64,000 bases of DNA from an uncultured Lachnospiraceae bacterium (GCA_910587305.1 CAJUKV010000012.1:23980-87979), one strand, 5' to 3'; shown: positions 42,663 through 52,311, numbered from the stretch's first letter. Translations and numbers: made by a program. Notes: generated by a model from the letters alone, not told the origin.

Positions 42663-43484
42663 ATGAATCAGGTATACGAAAAAATTGAGAAATGCTATGA
42701 AAGCATAAAGGACAGGCTTCCCTTTCAGCCTAAGGTAGCGCTTGTTCTTGGGTCAGGATTGGGGAACTATGCGGATACCATGGAAGTAAAAGCGGAGATT
42801 TCCTACAGTGAAATAATAGATTTCCCGGTTTCTACAGTTCCGGGCCATGAGGGAAAGTTTATTTTCGGCTATGTGAAAGAAGTGCCTGTGGTATGTATGA
42901 AGGGGAGAGTCCACTATTATGAAGGGTATCCCATTACGGACGTAGTGCTTCCCACACGCCTTATGAAAAAGATGGGGGCTGAAATTTTATTCTTAACCAA
43001 CGCTTCGGGGGGAATCAACCCCAATTTTACGGCTGGGAGCTTTATGCTGATCAAAGACCATATTTCATGTTTTGCCCCGAATCCTTTAATTGGAGCAAAT
43101 ATAGAGGAATTAGGGTGTCGTTTCCCGGACATGAGCAAGGTCTACGATCCGTCGCTTCAGGACATTATCAGGAGGAAGGCAAAGGAATGCAATATTCCTC
43201 TCAATGAGGGAATCTATGTACAGCTTACGGGGCCTTCTTTTGAGTCTCCCGCGGAAATTCGTTTGTTGCGCGCTCTTGGCGCCGATGCCGTGGGAATGAG
43301 CACAGTGGTGGAAGCAATTGCCGCCAACCATATGGGAATGAAAATTTGTGGAATTTCCTGCGTGGCAAATTTAGCCGCCGGCATGACGGACCAGCCTCTT
43401 ACCCATGAAGAGGTACAGGAAGCCTCCAATAAAGCGGCTCCATTGTTCCAGCAGCTTATCACGGAATCCATTGCGGCTTTTTAA
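42663..43484 (+). CDS. Purine nucleoside phosphorylase (trimeric type)
   Basis: A 273-residue enzyme splitting inosine and guanosine with phosphate. Family motifs: VLGSGLGNYAD (phosphate loop, about 28-38), VPGHEGKFIFG, the base-binding Glu in QLTGPSFESPAEIRLL, and GMSTVVEAIAANHMG with the Asn of GISCVANLAAG. TTGGAGGGG supports ATG 42663. It is followed closely by cytidine deaminase and an amidohydrolase, so this is a nucleoside-salvage run. Confidence 0.94.
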   Translation: MNQVYEKIEKCYESIKDRLPFQPKVALVLGSGLGNYADTMEVKAEISYSEIIDFPVSTVPGHEGKFIFGYVKEVPVVCMKGRVHYYEGYPITDVVLPTRLMKKMGAEILFLTNASGGINPNFTAGSFMLIKDHISCFAPNPLIGANIEELGCRFPDMSKVYDPSLQDIIRRKAKECNIPLNEGIYVQLTGPSFESPAEIRLLRALGADAVGMSTVVEAIAANHMGMKICGISCVANLAAGMTDQPLTHEEVQEASNKAAPLFQQLITESIAAF

Positions 43485-43534
43485 ATGAAATCTTAAGCTT
43501 TAAAGCTTAGTATATCTTTTAAGGAAGGATTTTT

Positions 43535-43987
43535 ATGGGAACGGAAAAAAATACTGTGGCAGGGATAGAGGAAATCCCTATAACGGATCTGATACGTTCG
43601 GCGATAGACGCCAGAAAAAAAGCCTATGCGCCTTATTCAAATTATATGGTGGGAGCGGCGGTGCTGACCAATGAATTGCGGATTTATACCGGCTGCAATA
43701 TCGAAAACGCCGCTTATACCCCTTCTATTTGTGCGGAAAGAACTGCCGTCAGCAAGGCGGTAAGCGAGGGAAAGCGCAAATTTAAGGCCATTGCGGTGGC
43801 GGGAAGCCCCAAAGGGGAGACGATAAGCCAATATGCTTATCCCTGCGGCGTGTGCAGACAGGTACTGCGTGAATTTACGGATCCGGACAGCTTTTTTGTG
43901 ATTGTTGCCAAAAGCGAGACGGATTATAAAGTTTATCTTTTAAAGGAACTGCTTCCGGAAAGCTTCGGGCCGGAAAATCTATTTTAA
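43535..43987 (+). CDS. Cytidine deaminase
   Basis: A 150-residue enzyme converting cytidine and deoxycytidine to uridine forms. The zinc site is complete: Cys67-Ala-Glu69 (CAERTA) and Cys104-Gly-Val-Cys107. The substrate motif NIENAAYTPS precedes it. AAGGAAGG supports ATG 43535. It lies 50 bases after punA; the short spacer contains a small AAGCTTTAAAGCTT palindrome. Confidence 0.95.
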   Translation: MGTEKNTVAGIEEIPITDLIRSAIDARKKAYAPYSNYMVGAAVLTNELRIYTGCNIENAAYTPSICAERTAVSKAVSEGKRKFKAIAVAGSPKGETISQYAYPCGVCRQVLREFTDPDSFFVIVAKSETDYKVYLLKELLPESFGPENLF

Positions 43988-44071
43988 GGGATTTTCGTTG
44001 TAAAGCATACCACAAACAGGAATCTTTCGTCCGGCTTAAAACTGCCGCGGGATGGTAACAGGGAGGTTTAC

Positions 44072-45382
44072 GTGAATATCAGATTATATAATGCTAAAAT
44101 CCTCACCATGCGCGAAGGGGAGGAAATTTTTGAAGGGGAAGTCTGGGTACAGGGAGAAAGAATCCTCTACATAGGAAAGGGTGAAATTCCTGACGACATA
44201 TACGCCGATATGCCCGGAAAGTGTATCATATGGGACAGGGAAATTGACTGTAAGAAAAATCTTCTTATGCCCGGGTTTAAAAATGCGCATACCCACTCGG
44301 GCATGACGCTGCTTCGATCCTTTGCGGACGATCTTCCCCTGGATGAATGGCTCAACAACAAGATTTTTCCCATAGAAGCAAAAATGACGGCTCAGGATAT
44401 CTACGAGCTGTCCCGTCTGGCCGTTTTGGAATATCTTACCAGCGGGATCACCGCAGTGTTTGATATGTACCTTACGCCGGAATCCATTGCGGACGCCTTT
44501 GACAACATGGGAATGCGGTGCGTACAGGTGGGAGCGGTCAACAATTTCAGCCAGTCACCCGAGATGGTAGAAGAGCTGTATCAAAAGTTGAACAACAAAA
44601 GCCCTCTCCAGTCCTACATGTTGGGATTTCATGCGGAATATACCTGCTCAAAAGCGCTGTTGGAGCAGATGGCAGGACTTGCCCATAAATATAAGGCGCC
44701 TGTATTCACACACTTGGCGGAAACGGAAAAAGAGGTATCAGGCTGTCTTGAGCGCTATGGGATGACACCTTTGGCGTTTCTGGATTCCTTAGGCATGTTT
44801 GATTATGGTGGCGGCGGATACCATTGCGTTCATATGACCAGGGAAGATATTTCCATTATGAGCCGCAAAGGGTTATATACCGTGACGAATCCTGGTTCTA
44901 ACACAAAGCTTGCCAGCGGTATCGCGCCTGTTTCGGATTTTTTGAAAGCCGGCGTAAAAGTGGCAATTGGAACGGACGGGCCTGCCAGCAATAATTGTCT
45001 CGATATGTTTCGGGAAATGTTCCTTGTAACCGGGCTTGCCAAATTAAGGGAAAAAGACGCCTCGGCGGTAGACGCCATGGAGGTTTTAAAGATGGCCACG
45101 GTAAACGGCGCTCATGCCATGGGTCTTAAGGATGCGGACATACTTGCCAAAGGAAAGCTGGCGGATCTTATTATGATTGATTTAAACCAGCCTAATATGA
45201 AACCCCAAAATAATATTCCCAAAAATCTGGTATATAGCGGGAGCAAACAAAATGTAGCCATGACCATGATAGGGGGAGAGATTCTTTACGAAAAAGGGTC
45301 TTTTTACACAAAAGAAAAGCCGGAATTTATTTATGAAAAAACAGATTTTATTTTACAAAGAATAATAGAAAAAAATACCTGA
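44072..45382 (+). CDS. Amidohydrolase, adenosine/S-adenosylhomocysteine deaminase-like
   Basis: A 436-residue metal-dependent hydrolase of the SAH/MTA deaminase group. Metal ligands: HTH (about 72-74) in GFKNAHTHSGMT, His in THLAETEKEV, His in CVHMTREDI and Asp in IGTDGPASNN. Guanine, atrazine-type or adenosine substrates cannot be excluded. The position after PNP and cytidine deaminase favours a nucleoside. The start is GTG with GGGAGG upstream. Confidence 0.85.
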   Translation: MNIRLYNAKILTMREGEEIFEGEVWVQGERILYIGKGEIPDDIYADMPGKCIIWDREIDCKKNLLMPGFKNAHTHSGMTLLRSFADDLPLDEWLNNKIFPIEAKMTAQDIYELSRLAVLEYLTSGITAVFDMYLTPESIADAFDNMGMRCVQVGAVNNFSQSPEMVEELYQKLNNKSPLQSYMLGFHAEYTCSKALLEQMAGLAHKYKAPVFTHLAETEKEVSGCLERYGMTPLAFLDSLGMFDYGGGGYHCVHMTREDISIMSRKGLYTVTNPGSNTKLASGIAPVSDFLKAGVKVAIGTDGPASNNCLDMFREMFLVTGLAKLREKDASAVDAMEVLKMATVNGAHAMGLKDADILAKGKLADLIMIDLNQPNMKPQNNIPKNLVYSGSKQNVAMTMIGGEILYEKGSFYTKEKPEFIYEKTDFILQRIIEKNT

Positions 45383-45415
45383 TAAAATTGTGCTGGTAAA
45401 ATGGAGGAATTTCAA

Positions 45416-47119
45416 ATGGGAAAAAATAAAGTGTCTTTTTTCAATTCCATAAAGACTCAAATTACGCTGCTTGTTATCATAACAGTGCTTATTACCACGG
45501 TTTTATGTATGTGGACTGTTATCCCCCTTGTGGATGAGAGTCAATCTGAAATGATTAAGAGCTACATGAAAGATGTAGTGCTTGTTGCAGGGGAAAGTAT
45601 CAATAAAGGAATAGAAAATGTGAGCGGGACGGATGTACTTACCCCCGAAAGTTTAGAAGACATAGTAGGGAAGATCACCGTAAATAATATGGATTCCAGC
45701 TATGCATATGTGGTATCTGCCGACGGGACAATGTTATATCACCCAACAGCAGACAAAATAGGAGAACCCGTTGAAAACGATGCCGTAAAGCAGATTCTCG
45801 ATAAAATTTCCGGTGGGCAAAGGCCGGAGACAGATGTAATTACATATGAATTTAAAGGCACTATGAAGTATGCATCTTTTTACGTTGGTACAAATTTGGA
45901 TTATGTTGTGGTAATTACGGCCGATGAAAATGAAGTTCTTGCCAGCTCATCCGTAATTTTAAAGAAAAGCAGCATTGCTTCATTTTTAATCCTGATACTG
46001 TGTTCTGTGATTGGATTTATACTTTCCATACGGCTTGTAAGACCTATAAAGAAGATTACCGAAATTATTACCAGTTTATCCGAAATGAATTTTACGGAAA
46101 ATAAGCTGCAGAAATACATTAACAGGCAAAAAGGTGAAATCGGCGTTATGGGAAGAGCGCTTGACGGTCTTCGCAAGGAACTGGTAACCATGATGAAGGG
46201 AATCAGCGATAACAGCAACAGCCTGTTTGAAGCATCAGGCGGACTCAGCAACAGTTCAGGGGAAACTTCCACAGCCGTAGAACAGATTGAAAAGGCTATT
46301 TCCGAAATTGCCCAGGGAGCTACCTCTCAGGCCCAGGAGACACAGGCTGCCACAGAAGATATTATTCTCATGGGCAATATGATAGAAGATACCAGCAAAG
46401 AAATGGATTCGCTAAGAGAGAATGCGGAAAAGGTACGCGCTGCCGGAAATGAAGCGATGAATATTCTTTCAGACTTAAGCAATATTAACTTCAGGACAAA
46501 GGAAGCGGTGGAAATTGTCTACGACCAGACAAATACGACAAATGAATCTGCGATGAAGATTAAAGAAGCTACGGATATCATCAGTGAAATTGCGGAAGAA
46601 ACAAATCTGCTTTCTTTAAATGCCTCCATAGAAGCCGCAAGGGCAGGAGAACAGGGACGCGGATTTGCGGTGGTTGCCACCCAGATTCAAAAGCTGGCCG
46701 AGCAGTCCAATGAATCTGCAAGGCAGATTGACGATATTATTCATTCCTTAATCAAAGATTCGGAAGAATCCGTACAGACAATGAAGGAAGTGAAAAGTAT
46801 CATCGTACAGCAGAATGAAAATGTAATCAAAACCGAAAATGCTTTTAATAACGTAAAGGATGGTATCGACCAATCGATTGAAAGCATCGGTATGATTGCA
46901 TCCAAAACCCAGGAATTAGATGAAGCCAGGGTAAGAGTGGTGGATGTTGTTCAGAATTTGAATGCCATTGCGCAGGAGAATGCGGCAAGTACGGAAGAAA
47001 CTTCTGCCGCTGCCGCTGAAACCGGGACAACGGTGGAGACAATTGCTGACAATGCAAGATATCTCAATGAGATTGCACAGCAGTTAGAGAAAAACGTAAA
47101 GAGATTTACGCTCCAATAG
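45416..47119 (+). CDS. Methyl-accepting chemotaxis protein
   Basis: A 567-residue receptor. First membrane segment about 13-35, an outer sensor domain of Cache type (about 36-180, SYAYVVSADGTMLYHPTADK), second segment about 185-208, a HAMP linker, and a signalling domain with the kinase-contact tip EETNLLSLNASIEAARAGEQ. The Cache text resembles sensors of small organic acids or amino acids; the ligand is unknown. ATG 45416 has GGAGG 8 bases upstream; the ATG at 45401 overlaps that site. It fits a motile cell, like the flagellin. Confidence 0.94.
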   Translation: MGKNKVSFFNSIKTQITLLVIITVLITTVLCMWTVIPLVDESQSEMIKSYMKDVVLVAGESINKGIENVSGTDVLTPESLEDIVGKITVNNMDSSYAYVVSADGTMLYHPTADKIGEPVENDAVKQILDKISGGQRPETDVITYEFKGTMKYASFYVGTNLDYVVVITADENEVLASSSVILKKSSIASFLILILCSVIGFILSIRLVRPIKKITEIITSLSEMNFTENKLQKYINRQKGEIGVMGRALDGLRKELVTMMKGISDNSNSLFEASGGLSNSSGETSTAVEQIEKAISEIAQGATSQAQETQAATEDIILMGNMIEDTSKEMDSLRENAEKVRAAGNEAMNILSDLSNINFRTKEAVEIVYDQTNTTNESAMKIKEATDIISEIAEETNLLSLNASIEAARAGEQGRGFAVVATQIQKLAEQSNESARQIDDIIHSLIKDSEESVQTMKEVKSIIVQQNENVIKTENAFNNVKDGIDQSIESIGMIASKTQELDEARVRVVDVVQNLNAIAQENAASTEETSAAAAETGTTVETIADNARYLNEIAQQLEKNVKRFTLQ

Positions 47120-47167
47120 ATTGATTGACTTGCAGACTTGTAGGAAAGGCTTGGGCGCTTACGGAAC

Positions 47168-48922
47168 ATGGAATATATTATTTTTGCAGCGGCAATGGTA
47201 GGGTTTATTTTGCTTATTATGCTGAAAGGGTTTTATGATTACAAAAAATCAGAAAAAAAGTTTATAAAAACTTTATTCGATACTTATGGCACATTGCCGC
47301 AAAGAGAATATAAACCGGAACAGTTTGAAAATATTTCACACTACTATTTAAAGCATAAAGATGGTTTTTCCATTGACGATATTACATGGAACGACCTGAA
47401 TATGGATGAAATATTTAAGCGGATGAACTATACTTACTCAGCTGCAGGCGAAGAGTATTTATATTATATTTTGCGAAAACCCTGTATGGATGAAACGGAA
47501 TTTGCACGCCGGGAAGAAATCATAGATTTTTTCAGGGCACATCCTGAGGAAAGGGTTGCTTATCAGTTTATTTTCAGTAAATTGGGGAGAACCGGAAAGT
47601 TTTCTATTTATGATTACTTGGATTACTTAGATGAGCTTGGCCAGCGCAGTAATTTGCAGGATTATCTTTCGATTTGCCTTCTGCTGGCCAGTATCTGCTT
47701 TATGTTCGTGAATATGCCTCTTGGACTGGCGGCTTTTGTGTTTGTGTTAGTATTCAACAATGTGAGCTATTTCAGGGTGAAAGAGGAGATTGACCCGTAT
47801 ATTACCAGCTTTGCATATGTCTTTCGGGTGCTGGAAGCCGTAAAGGAGCTGCAGGCACAAAGAAGCCATTTTCAAAAAAACGGCTCGTCCAAAACGGATT
47901 TTGCCAAAAAGGAGGAAGCGGATGCGCTCAGCCGGGAGTTTGAAACCCTGAAAAAGTGCGGCGGGACTATGGTCAGCTTTAAAAGAGGTTCCTTTCTTGT
48001 GATGAGCGGCGGGCGCATGTCGGGGGCCAATAATCCTCTGGAAATGATTCTTGATTTTGTCAGAATGGGTTTTCATGTGGATTTGATTAAGTTTAATCAA
48101 ATGCTGGCACAGGTTCGCAGGAATCTGCCGGAAATTGACGCCATGATTACGGCGCTGGGCAGGATAGAAGCCATGATTGCCATTGGTGCCTACAGGCAGT
48201 CTCTTACAGAGTACTGCGTGCCCGAATTTACCTCCGAAAAGGTGATTAGGGCGGAGGATTTGTATCATCCCCTTATTGAAAATCCGGTTAAAAATGACTT
48301 TCACACGGATAAGAACGTACTGATTACCGGATCCAACGCGTCAGGGAAATCCACTTTTCTTAAGACCATGGCAATCAACAGTATTTTTGCACAGACGATT
48401 CATACCTGCCTTGCAAAAAGCTATACGGGAGCCTTGTTTTATACAATATCTTCTATGAGTCTTAAGGATGATATACAAGGCGGCGAGAGCTACTATATGG
48501 TGGAGATTAAGGCGTTAAAGAGGATATTGGACTTAAGAGGAAGCGCTGACGCGCCGGTTTTATGTTTTGTGGACGAGGTGCTAAGGGGTACCAATACGGT
48601 AGAGAGGATTGCGGCCTCCGCACAGATTCTGAAAAGCCTCTCAAGGGGAAATTGTCTGTGCTTTGCGGCTACCCATGATATTGAGCTGACGCACCTTTTG
48701 GAGGATATCTATTACAATTATCATTTCTCCGAGGAAATTGAAGAGGAGGATATTTACTTTAGCTATAAAATTATGGAAGGGCGAGCCAACACGCGAAATG
48801 CCATCAAGCTTTTGCATATTATGGGATATGAAACTGAGATTATACAGGAAGCGGAGCTTATGGCCGGGGATTTTTTGAAATCAGGTGTGTGGCATAGACT
48901 TGACTGTAAAATAACACAATGA
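47168..48922 (+). CDS. Membrane-anchored MutS-family ATPase
   Basis: A 584-residue protein. One membrane segment lies at the N-terminus (about 3-22) and a hairpin of two more at about 170-200; then a MutS core/lever region and a MutS ATPase with Walker A GSNASGKST (about 389-397), Walker B-like VLCFVDEVLRGT and the signature FAATHDIELTHLL. The mismatch-reading domain of MutS and the Smr nuclease of MutS2 are absent. True mismatch repair is therefore unlikely. The family is common in Lachnospiraceae with no known role. It follows the chemotaxis gene by 48 bases. Confidence 0.82.
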   Translation: MEYIIFAAAMVGFILLIMLKGFYDYKKSEKKFIKTLFDTYGTLPQREYKPEQFENISHYYLKHKDGFSIDDITWNDLNMDEIFKRMNYTYSAAGEEYLYYILRKPCMDETEFARREEIIDFFRAHPEERVAYQFIFSKLGRTGKFSIYDYLDYLDELGQRSNLQDYLSICLLLASICFMFVNMPLGLAAFVFVLVFNNVSYFRVKEEIDPYITSFAYVFRVLEAVKELQAQRSHFQKNGSSKTDFAKKEEADALSREFETLKKCGGTMVSFKRGSFLVMSGGRMSGANNPLEMILDFVRMGFHVDLIKFNQMLAQVRRNLPEIDAMITALGRIEAMIAIGAYRQSLTEYCVPEFTSEKVIRAEDLYHPLIENPVKNDFHTDKNVLITGSNASGKSTFLKTMAINSIFAQTIHTCLAKSYTGALFYTISSMSLKDDIQGGESYYMVEIKALKRILDLRGSADAPVLCFVDEVLRGTNTVERIAASAQILKSLSRGNCLCFAATHDIELTHLLEDIYYNYHFSEEIEEEDIYFSYKIMEGRANTRNAIKLLHIMGYETEIIQEAELMAGDFLKSGVWHRLDCKITQ

Positions 48923-49006
48923 TATGATAGTAAAAACAACGACGGTGCGCTTTGCGAACTGTCTTTAAGTTAGTAAAAAATAGCGGTTTAGAAAGCTGGT
49001 GGGAAA

Positions 49007-49135
49007 ATGGGAAATTTTATTTTGTTTTTTAATACGTTTTTATCTTACGTACTGCAATTAGCAGTGATTGTAGCGCTGTCCGGAATTGCAATGTTTATAG
49101 GAATCAAACAGCGTAAACGCAAAAATGGGCAGTAA
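49007..49135 (+). CDS. Small 42-aa single-span membrane protein
   Basis: An open frame too short for routine calling: a polar start, a hydrophobic helix (about residues 13-34: SYVLQLAVIVALSGIAMFIG) and a basic tail KQRKRKNG, the positive-inside pattern of a single-span protein. GGTGGGA lies directly upstream of ATG 49007. It is followed by a strong terminator at 49172-49218. Function unknown. Confidence 0.6.
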   Translation: MGNFILFFNTFLSYVLQLAVIVALSGIAMFIGIKQRKRKNGQ

Positions 49136-49171
49136 TGGATATTTGCCCGAAATGAATTTCATAATCAGGAA

Positions 49172-49218
49172 GGGGCTGTCACAAAATAACATGAGCCGTA
49201 TTTTGTGACAGTCCTTTT
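49172..49218 (+). terminator. Terminator after the small membrane-protein gene
   Basis: GGGGCTGTCACAAAATA (49172-49188) pairs with TATTTTGTGACAGTCC (49199-49214) with one bulged position, followed by TTTT. Confidence 0.85.
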
Positions 49219-49273
49219 AAACATAAAAATATATGATGCAGGCCGGATTGGTATATGTAAAAGATGGAGGGTT

Positions 49274-49975
49274 ATGGTGAGCAGATTTGATACAATATTG
49301 TGGGATGTGGATCAGACGCTTTTAGATTTTAATCTGTCGCAGGCTTATGCGCTTTCAGAGAGCTTTAAACGGTTTGGCCTTGAAATGAAAGAGGGTATAT
49401 TACCGCTTTATGCAGGTATCAATAATACCTATTGGAAACGGCATGAGCTTGGCGAAGTTTCAAAAGCGGAATTGCTTACGGGAAGATTCGAGACTCTTTT
49501 TTCGGAGCTTGGGGTAAAGGGCATTGATATAGAGAATTTTGCAGCCATATATCAGAAAGCCTTAGGCTCTGTTTTTTATTTCCGGGATGATTCTTACAAT
49601 TTGTGCAGCAAAATAAAGGGTAAAGTAAGGCAGTATGCCGTGACCAATGGGGTGACCTCTACTCAGAAAAATAAACTTCATTTGTCAGGATTGGATGAAA
49701 TTTTAGACGGCATTTTTATTTCCGAGGAAATCGGATATCCAAAGCCGCAAATAGAGTATTTTGAGAGATGCTTTGAAAGGATTCCTGATTTTGAGAAAGA
49801 AAAAACAATTATAGTGGGAGATTCTCTGACCAGCGATATGCAGGGAGGTAACGAGGCGGGAATCTTTACCTGCTGGTATAACCCTGAGGGAAAGGAAAAT
49901 TCCACAAAGCTGCGGATTGATTATGAGATTAAAAATCTATGGGAAGTAGAAAAAATACTGGATTTTTCATCTTAA
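49274..49975 (+). CDS. HAD hydrolase, YjjG-like nucleotidase
   Basis: A 233-residue phosphatase. Motif I LWDVDQTLLDF gives Asp11 and Asp13. A helical cap follows, motif II is VTNGVTSTQ, the Lys is in GYPKPQIEYF and motif IV is IVGDSLTSDMQGG. The pattern is that of the YjjG/YfnB pyrimidine 5'-nucleotidase group that hydrolyses non-canonical nucleotides. GGAGG supports ATG 49274. The regulator gene follows 21 bases later. Confidence 0.88.
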   Translation: MVSRFDTILWDVDQTLLDFNLSQAYALSESFKRFGLEMKEGILPLYAGINNTYWKRHELGEVSKAELLTGRFETLFSELGVKGIDIENFAAIYQKALGSVFYFRDDSYNLCSKIKGKVRQYAVTNGVTSTQKNKLHLSGLDEILDGIFISEEIGYPKPQIEYFERCFERIPDFEKEKTIIVGDSLTSDMQGGNEAGIFTCWYNPEGKENSTKLRIDYEIKNLWEVEKILDFSS

Positions 49976-49996
49976 TGAGTATGGAGGATTTATATA

Positions 49997-50998
49997 GTGG
50001 CAAAATCCGCAAATCAGAAGTTAAAACTTTTATATATCTTAAAAATACTAACGGAAAAAACAGATGAAAATCATTGTATGTCCGCTCAGGAGATTATTGC
50101 GGAGCTTTCGGCTTATGACATTTCAGCCGAGAGGAAAAGCATTTATGACGATATGGAGCGTTTGATCTACTTTGGCTATGATATTGTTTATGTAAAAGCC
50201 CGAAGCGGCGGCGGTTATTATTTGGCCGGCAGGGAATTTGAGCTGCCGGAGCTAAAGCTGCTTGTGGATGCGGTGCAGTCTTCCCGCTTTATTACCCAGA
50301 AAAAATCCAGAGAATTGATTTCCAAAATTGAGAAGCTTGCAGGGCCTTATGAGGGAAAACAATTGCAAAGACAGGTTTTTGTTGCAGGTAGGGTTAAGAC
50401 GGAAAATGAAAGTATTTATTATAATGTAGACCGCATTCATAAGGCAATACAGGACAACGTCCCTATTACATTTACCTATTTGGCCTGGAACGTGAAAAAG
50501 GAATTGGTCCCAAGGCGTGAAGGCAAAAAATATCATGTAAGCCCATGGGCGCTGACCTGGCAGGACGAAAATTATTATTTGATCGCCTATGACGACGAGG
50601 ACGAACGCATCAAGCATTTCAGGGTGGATAAAATGAGCCGGATTATGGAGCTTGCCAAAGAAAGCCGAAAGGGTATGGAGGCTTTTAAAGAGTTTGATGT
50701 GGCGGAGTACACCAACAAGACCTTTGGGATGTTTGGCGGGGAACAGGAGATTGTTTCATTACGGTTCCCGGAAGATATGATTGGCATTGTTTTAGACCGG
50801 TTTGGCAAGGACATAGATATCCGCAAAATGAGCGATGGAATTGTAAGCGTCCGGATTAAAGCGGCTGTAAGCGGACAGTTTTACGGATGGCTAACGGGAT
50901 TAGGAAAAAGAGTGTGCATTTTGGGACCGGAGCATGTCCGGAATAATTATATAGATTTTATGAAACAGATTATGGAAAACTATCATGAATTTACTTAA
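49997..50998 (+). CDS. WYL-domain transcriptional regulator
   Basis: A 333-residue protein with an N-terminal winged helix (about 1-70, KLKLLYILKILTEKTD through IYDDMERLIYFGYDI) and a WYL ligand-binding domain (about 145-230, ITFTYLAWNVKKEL and YHVSPWALTWQDENYYLIAY), then a WCX C-terminal extension. WYL proteins respond to nucleic-acid or small ligands. The GTG start has ATGGAGGATT upstream, the same Shine-Dalgarno block as the family 1 leaders, but without the hairpin. Confidence 0.9.
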   Translation: MAKSANQKLKLLYILKILTEKTDENHCMSAQEIIAELSAYDISAERKSIYDDMERLIYFGYDIVYVKARSGGGYYLAGREFELPELKLLVDAVQSSRFITQKKSRELISKIEKLAGPYEGKQLQRQVFVAGRVKTENESIYYNVDRIHKAIQDNVPITFTYLAWNVKKELVPRREGKKYHVSPWALTWQDENYYLIAYDDEDERIKHFRVDKMSRIMELAKESRKGMEAFKEFDVAEYTNKTFGMFGGEQEIVSLRFPEDMIGIVLDRFGKDIDIRKMSDGIVSVRIKAAVSGQFYGWLTGLGKRVCILGPEHVRNNYIDFMKQIMENYHEFT

Positions 50999-51025
50999 GG
51001 CAGAGAAAGGGGTACGGTTATTAAA

Positions 51026-52192
51026 ATGGAATTACATGTATCGGACAGAATGAAAGCATATGAGGAGGGGATTTTTCAGCTTCTCAATGAAAAGAAGGAG
51101 GAAGTGGAGAAATCCGGCAGGAAAGTATATAATCTTTCCGTAGGGACGCCTGATTTTCCCACAGAGCCCCATATTATGGAGGCCGTGGTAGAGGCCGCTA
51201 AAAATCCGGCCAATTATAAATATTCGCTTAAAATGCTCCCTGAGCTTACGAAAGCAGTGATAGAGCGGTTTAGGAAGCGCTATCATGTGGAATTAAGCGA
51301 AAAAGAAATTACGGATGTTTACGGTTCTCAGGAAGGGATTGCCCATATTGGTTTGTCACTTTGCAATCCGGATGATATTGTTCTTGTACCGGATCCGGGT
51401 TATCCGATTTTCTCCATTGGTCCTTCGCTGGCAATGGCAGATGTCCGCACATATGAATTAAAGCCGGAGAATCATTATCTGCCAAAGCTTTCTGACATTG
51501 ACAAAGAAATCTGTAGAAAAGCAAAATTTATGATCGTCTCTTATCCCTTAAATCCTATCTGTAAGATAGCGCCGGATTCCTTTTATGAGGAATTGATTCC
51601 CTGGGCAAAGGAACACGATATTATAATTGTTCACGATAATGCATATTCCGATATCATATATGATGGGCATATTGGCAAATCTATTTTGCAGTTTGAAGGC
51701 GCAAAAGAAAATTGTATCGAATTTTATTCGCTTTCTAAGAGCTACTGCTATACCGGAGCAAGAATGGGCTTTCTGGTAGGAAATGAATATCTGGTCGGGA
51801 ATTTTAAAAAGCTCCGCTCACAGATCGACTACGGGCCGTTTCTGCCTGTACAGTATGGTGCAATTGCGGCTTTAGAAGGCCCGGACGAAGGCGTGCGCAA
51901 AAGATGCACGGAGTACCAGCGCAGGAGGGACGCTCTCTGCGGCGGCCTGAGAAGGATTGGCTGGGATATTCCTGACAGTGAGGGTACAATGTTTGCCTGG
52001 GGGAAAATCCCGCAAGGGTATTCGGACGATGTCGCCTTCGTAATGGAGCTTCTTGAAAAATCAGGAGTTCTCTGCACGCCGGGAAGCAGTTTTGGGAAGC
52101 TGGGAAAAGGACATGTGCGTTTTGCCCTTACCATGCCGGTGGAAGAAATAGAGAAGGCCGTAAAAGCGGTTGAGGCGTCGGGGATAGTGTGA
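51026..52192 (+). CDS. Class I/II aminotransferase, LL-diaminopimelate-aminotransferase-like
   Basis: A 388-residue pyridoxal-phosphate enzyme. The PLP Lys lies in SLSKSYCYTGARMGF (about 238); SVGTPDFPTEPHIM and DPGYPIFSIGP are typical of the DapL/AlaT/AspC-like group. The precise substrate is not decidable. GAAAGGGGTACGGTTATTA before ATG 51026 matches the ribosome-site context of gpsA and the MoxR gene. It may be read with the preceding regulator (27 bases). Confidence 0.88.
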   Translation: MELHVSDRMKAYEEGIFQLLNEKKEEVEKSGRKVYNLSVGTPDFPTEPHIMEAVVEAAKNPANYKYSLKMLPELTKAVIERFRKRYHVELSEKEITDVYGSQEGIAHIGLSLCNPDDIVLVPDPGYPIFSIGPSLAMADVRTYELKPENHYLPKLSDIDKEICRKAKFMIVSYPLNPICKIAPDSFYEELIPWAKEHDIIIVHDNAYSDIIYDGHIGKSILQFEGAKENCIEFYSLSKSYCYTGARMGFLVGNEYLVGNFKKLRSQIDYGPFLPVQYGAIAALEGPDEGVRKRCTEYQRRRDALCGGLRRIGWDIPDSEGTMFAWGKIPQGYSDDVAFVMELLEKSGVLCTPGSSFGKLGKGHVRFALTMPVEEIEKAVKAVEASGIV

Positions 52193-52207
52193 AGCTCTTT
52201 TTATGTG

Positions 52208-52236
52208 TTGACAGGCAGGGATTGTTTCTTTATACT
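52208..52236 (+). promoter_or_regulatory. Strong sigma-A promoter of nrdD
   Basis: TTGACA (52208-52213), exactly 17 bases, TATACT (52231-52236). Confidence 0.85.
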
Positions 52237-52243
52237 AGATTGT

Positions 52244-52311
52244 AACGCTATATTTTGATGCAATATTTGAGATTTTTACCAGATATAGTATTTTTGTATG
52301 ATATAGCGTTT
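52244..52311 (+). promoter_or_regulatory. Candidate NrdR-type operator region
   Basis: AACGCTATATTTTG (52244-52257) and ATATAGCGTT (52301-52310) form an inverted pair just downstream of the promoter; AGATATAGTATTTT lies between. The boxes resemble NrdR sites (ACACTATAT-type) with substitutions. The position over the expected start of transcription fits repression by NrdR. Confidence 0.45.
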
